A stretch of DNA of 7,022 nucleotides from Paracoccaceae bacterium (GTDB lineage: Bacteria > Pseudomonadota > Alphaproteobacteria > Rhodobacterales > Rhodobacteraceae). The stretch spans positions 1 through 7,022 of the forward strand of contig JAESRD010000332.1 of assembly GCA_016764835.1 (NCBI GenBank), given 5' to 3'. Shown here one piece after another: positions 6,566 to 7,022 of the stretch. The position numbers and the translations under genes are program-made. Numbering within the stretch: the stretch's first letter is position 1; every line of letters starts with the position of its first letter. Under the pieces are notes generated by a model. The model ran no database searches. It was given only the letters and a program-made list of their open reading frames with translations, and was not told the origin of the DNA.

Positions 6566-6573
6566 TCGACTAA
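6562..6573. repeat. 12-bp perfect palindrome containing both convergent stop codons
   Basis: TTAGTCGACTAA is self-complementary. It includes the TAG of ydcH (6563-6565) on the + strand and the TAG of the ScfR gene (6570-6572) on the - strand. There is no T-run and essentially no loop, so it is unlikely to be a normal terminator. Confidence 0.9.
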
Positions 6574-7022
6574 TCTATCTGGTAAGGTAAAATGCCGCGG
6601 TGGTTGGGGTCTATTGCCAGCCCCCGCGCCAGCGGCGGCACTGCGCGTTGGTGGCAGGTTTTGCGCTCGCAAATGCGACAAGAAATGCCGATCGGCTCAA
6701 ACCGGGCGCCATTGCCGGTGTCCATATGGTCGGCGTAGACCAGCGCGCCAGCATGGCGGATCTCGCAACCCAGCCCTATTGCGTAGCGTTGCACCGGGGC
6801 GCCCCAAGCGCCTGCGGGTTTGCTCACGTCACGGGCAAGGCAGAAATACTGTGCGCCATCAGGGGTTTGGGCCAATTGGCGCAGCCAGCGGCCGGGGGTC
6901 TCAAACGCTTGGTGCACGTTCCATAGCGGGCAGGCACCGCCATAGCGGGCAAATTGCAGTTTGGTCGCAGAGTGGCGTTTTGTGATCGTGCCCGCCTGAT
7001 CAACCCGCACAAAGAAAAACGG
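6570..7022 (-). CDS. ScfR-family (DUF2083) transcriptional regulator, C-terminal part (5' end outside window)
   Basis: The reading frame stays open past the right edge, so the last 150 residues are seen; full proteins of this type are about 460-480 residues, with an N-terminal XRE helix-turn-helix and an ImmA/IrrE-like middle region not visible here. The visible part matches the C-terminal domain of short-chain fatty acyl-CoA regulators: PFFFVRVDQAGTITKRHSAT at the start, then YGGACPLWNVHQAF (27-40 of the fragment), a GAPVQRYAIGLGCEIRHA segment (74-91), and the ending GISCRICERKTCHQRAVPPL (112-131) with three cysteines spaced C-x2-C-x4-C (115, 118, 123). Known members (RamB, and PccR of Rhodobacter sphaeroides) control propionate, acetate or related acyl-CoA metabolism according to acyl-CoA levels. 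Which pathway this one controls cannot be told from the fragment. It is convergent with ydcH. Confidence 0.88.
   Translation of the reverse strand, partial: PFFFVRVDQAGTITKRHSATKLQFARYGGACPLWNVHQAFETPGRWLRQLAQTPDGAQYFCLARDVSKPAGAWGAPVQRYAIGLGCEIRHAGALVYADHMDTGNGARFEPIGISCRICERKTCHQRAVPPLARGLAIDPNHRGILPYQID

Noticed and set aside
6600..6985. Open frames on the + strand (108 and 123 codons) opposite the ScfR gene
   Set aside because: The - strand frame matches a known regulator domain across its whole length; the + frames have no family resemblance or ribosome-binding site.

Overview
The window looks like ordinary chromosomal DNA from an alphaproteobacterium, most likely a member of the Rhodobacterales/Rhodobacteraceae. 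The evidence is moderately high GC, the YebC and YdcH (DUF465) sequences, an MgtE–5-formyl-THF cyclo-ligase–YmdB-type gene order, and a short-chain fatty acyl-CoA regulator (ScfR) at the right edge. This assignment rests on recognised protein sequence, not on a search. I see no IS element, prophage, CRISPR array, tRNA or rRNA.

Left block (1-2520, all +): the 3' end of mgtE (Mg2+ channel), fau (5-formyltetrahydrofolate cyclo-ligase), a YmdB/TIGR00282 metallophosphoesterase and a first EamA/DMT exporter. They are packed as one operon: mgtE and fau overlap at ATGA, fau and ymdB are 40 nt apart, and ymdB and the DMT gene overlap at TAATG. Translational coupling is likely, because no clear Shine-Dalgarno precedes the internal genes.

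Middle block (2521-5293, +): a 138-nt spacer carries a candidate sigma-70 promoter with a partial dyad in its spacer, then three degenerate 13-bp direct repeats. These lead into a 592-residue SLC13-type permease with two RCK_C (TrkA-C) domains between its membrane halves. Next is yebC, with its own promoter candidate overlapping the permease 3' end, followed by a good intrinsic terminator.

Right block (5294-7022): a second, unrelated-looking EamA/DMT transporter (+); then ydcH (+), a small DUF465 protein preceded by an FNR/FnrL-like palindrome placed exactly where a class II activator should sit relative to a plausible -10. Convergent to it is the C-terminal 150 residues of an ScfR-family regulator (-). 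The two facing stop codons lie inside one 12-bp perfect palindrome.

The genes are mostly housekeeping and transport, with no sign of a new multi-gene system. The observations most worth checking are the FNR-type promoter of ydcH, an Asn-to-Asp change at a metal-ligand position in YmdB, and the structured leader of the SLC13 gene.
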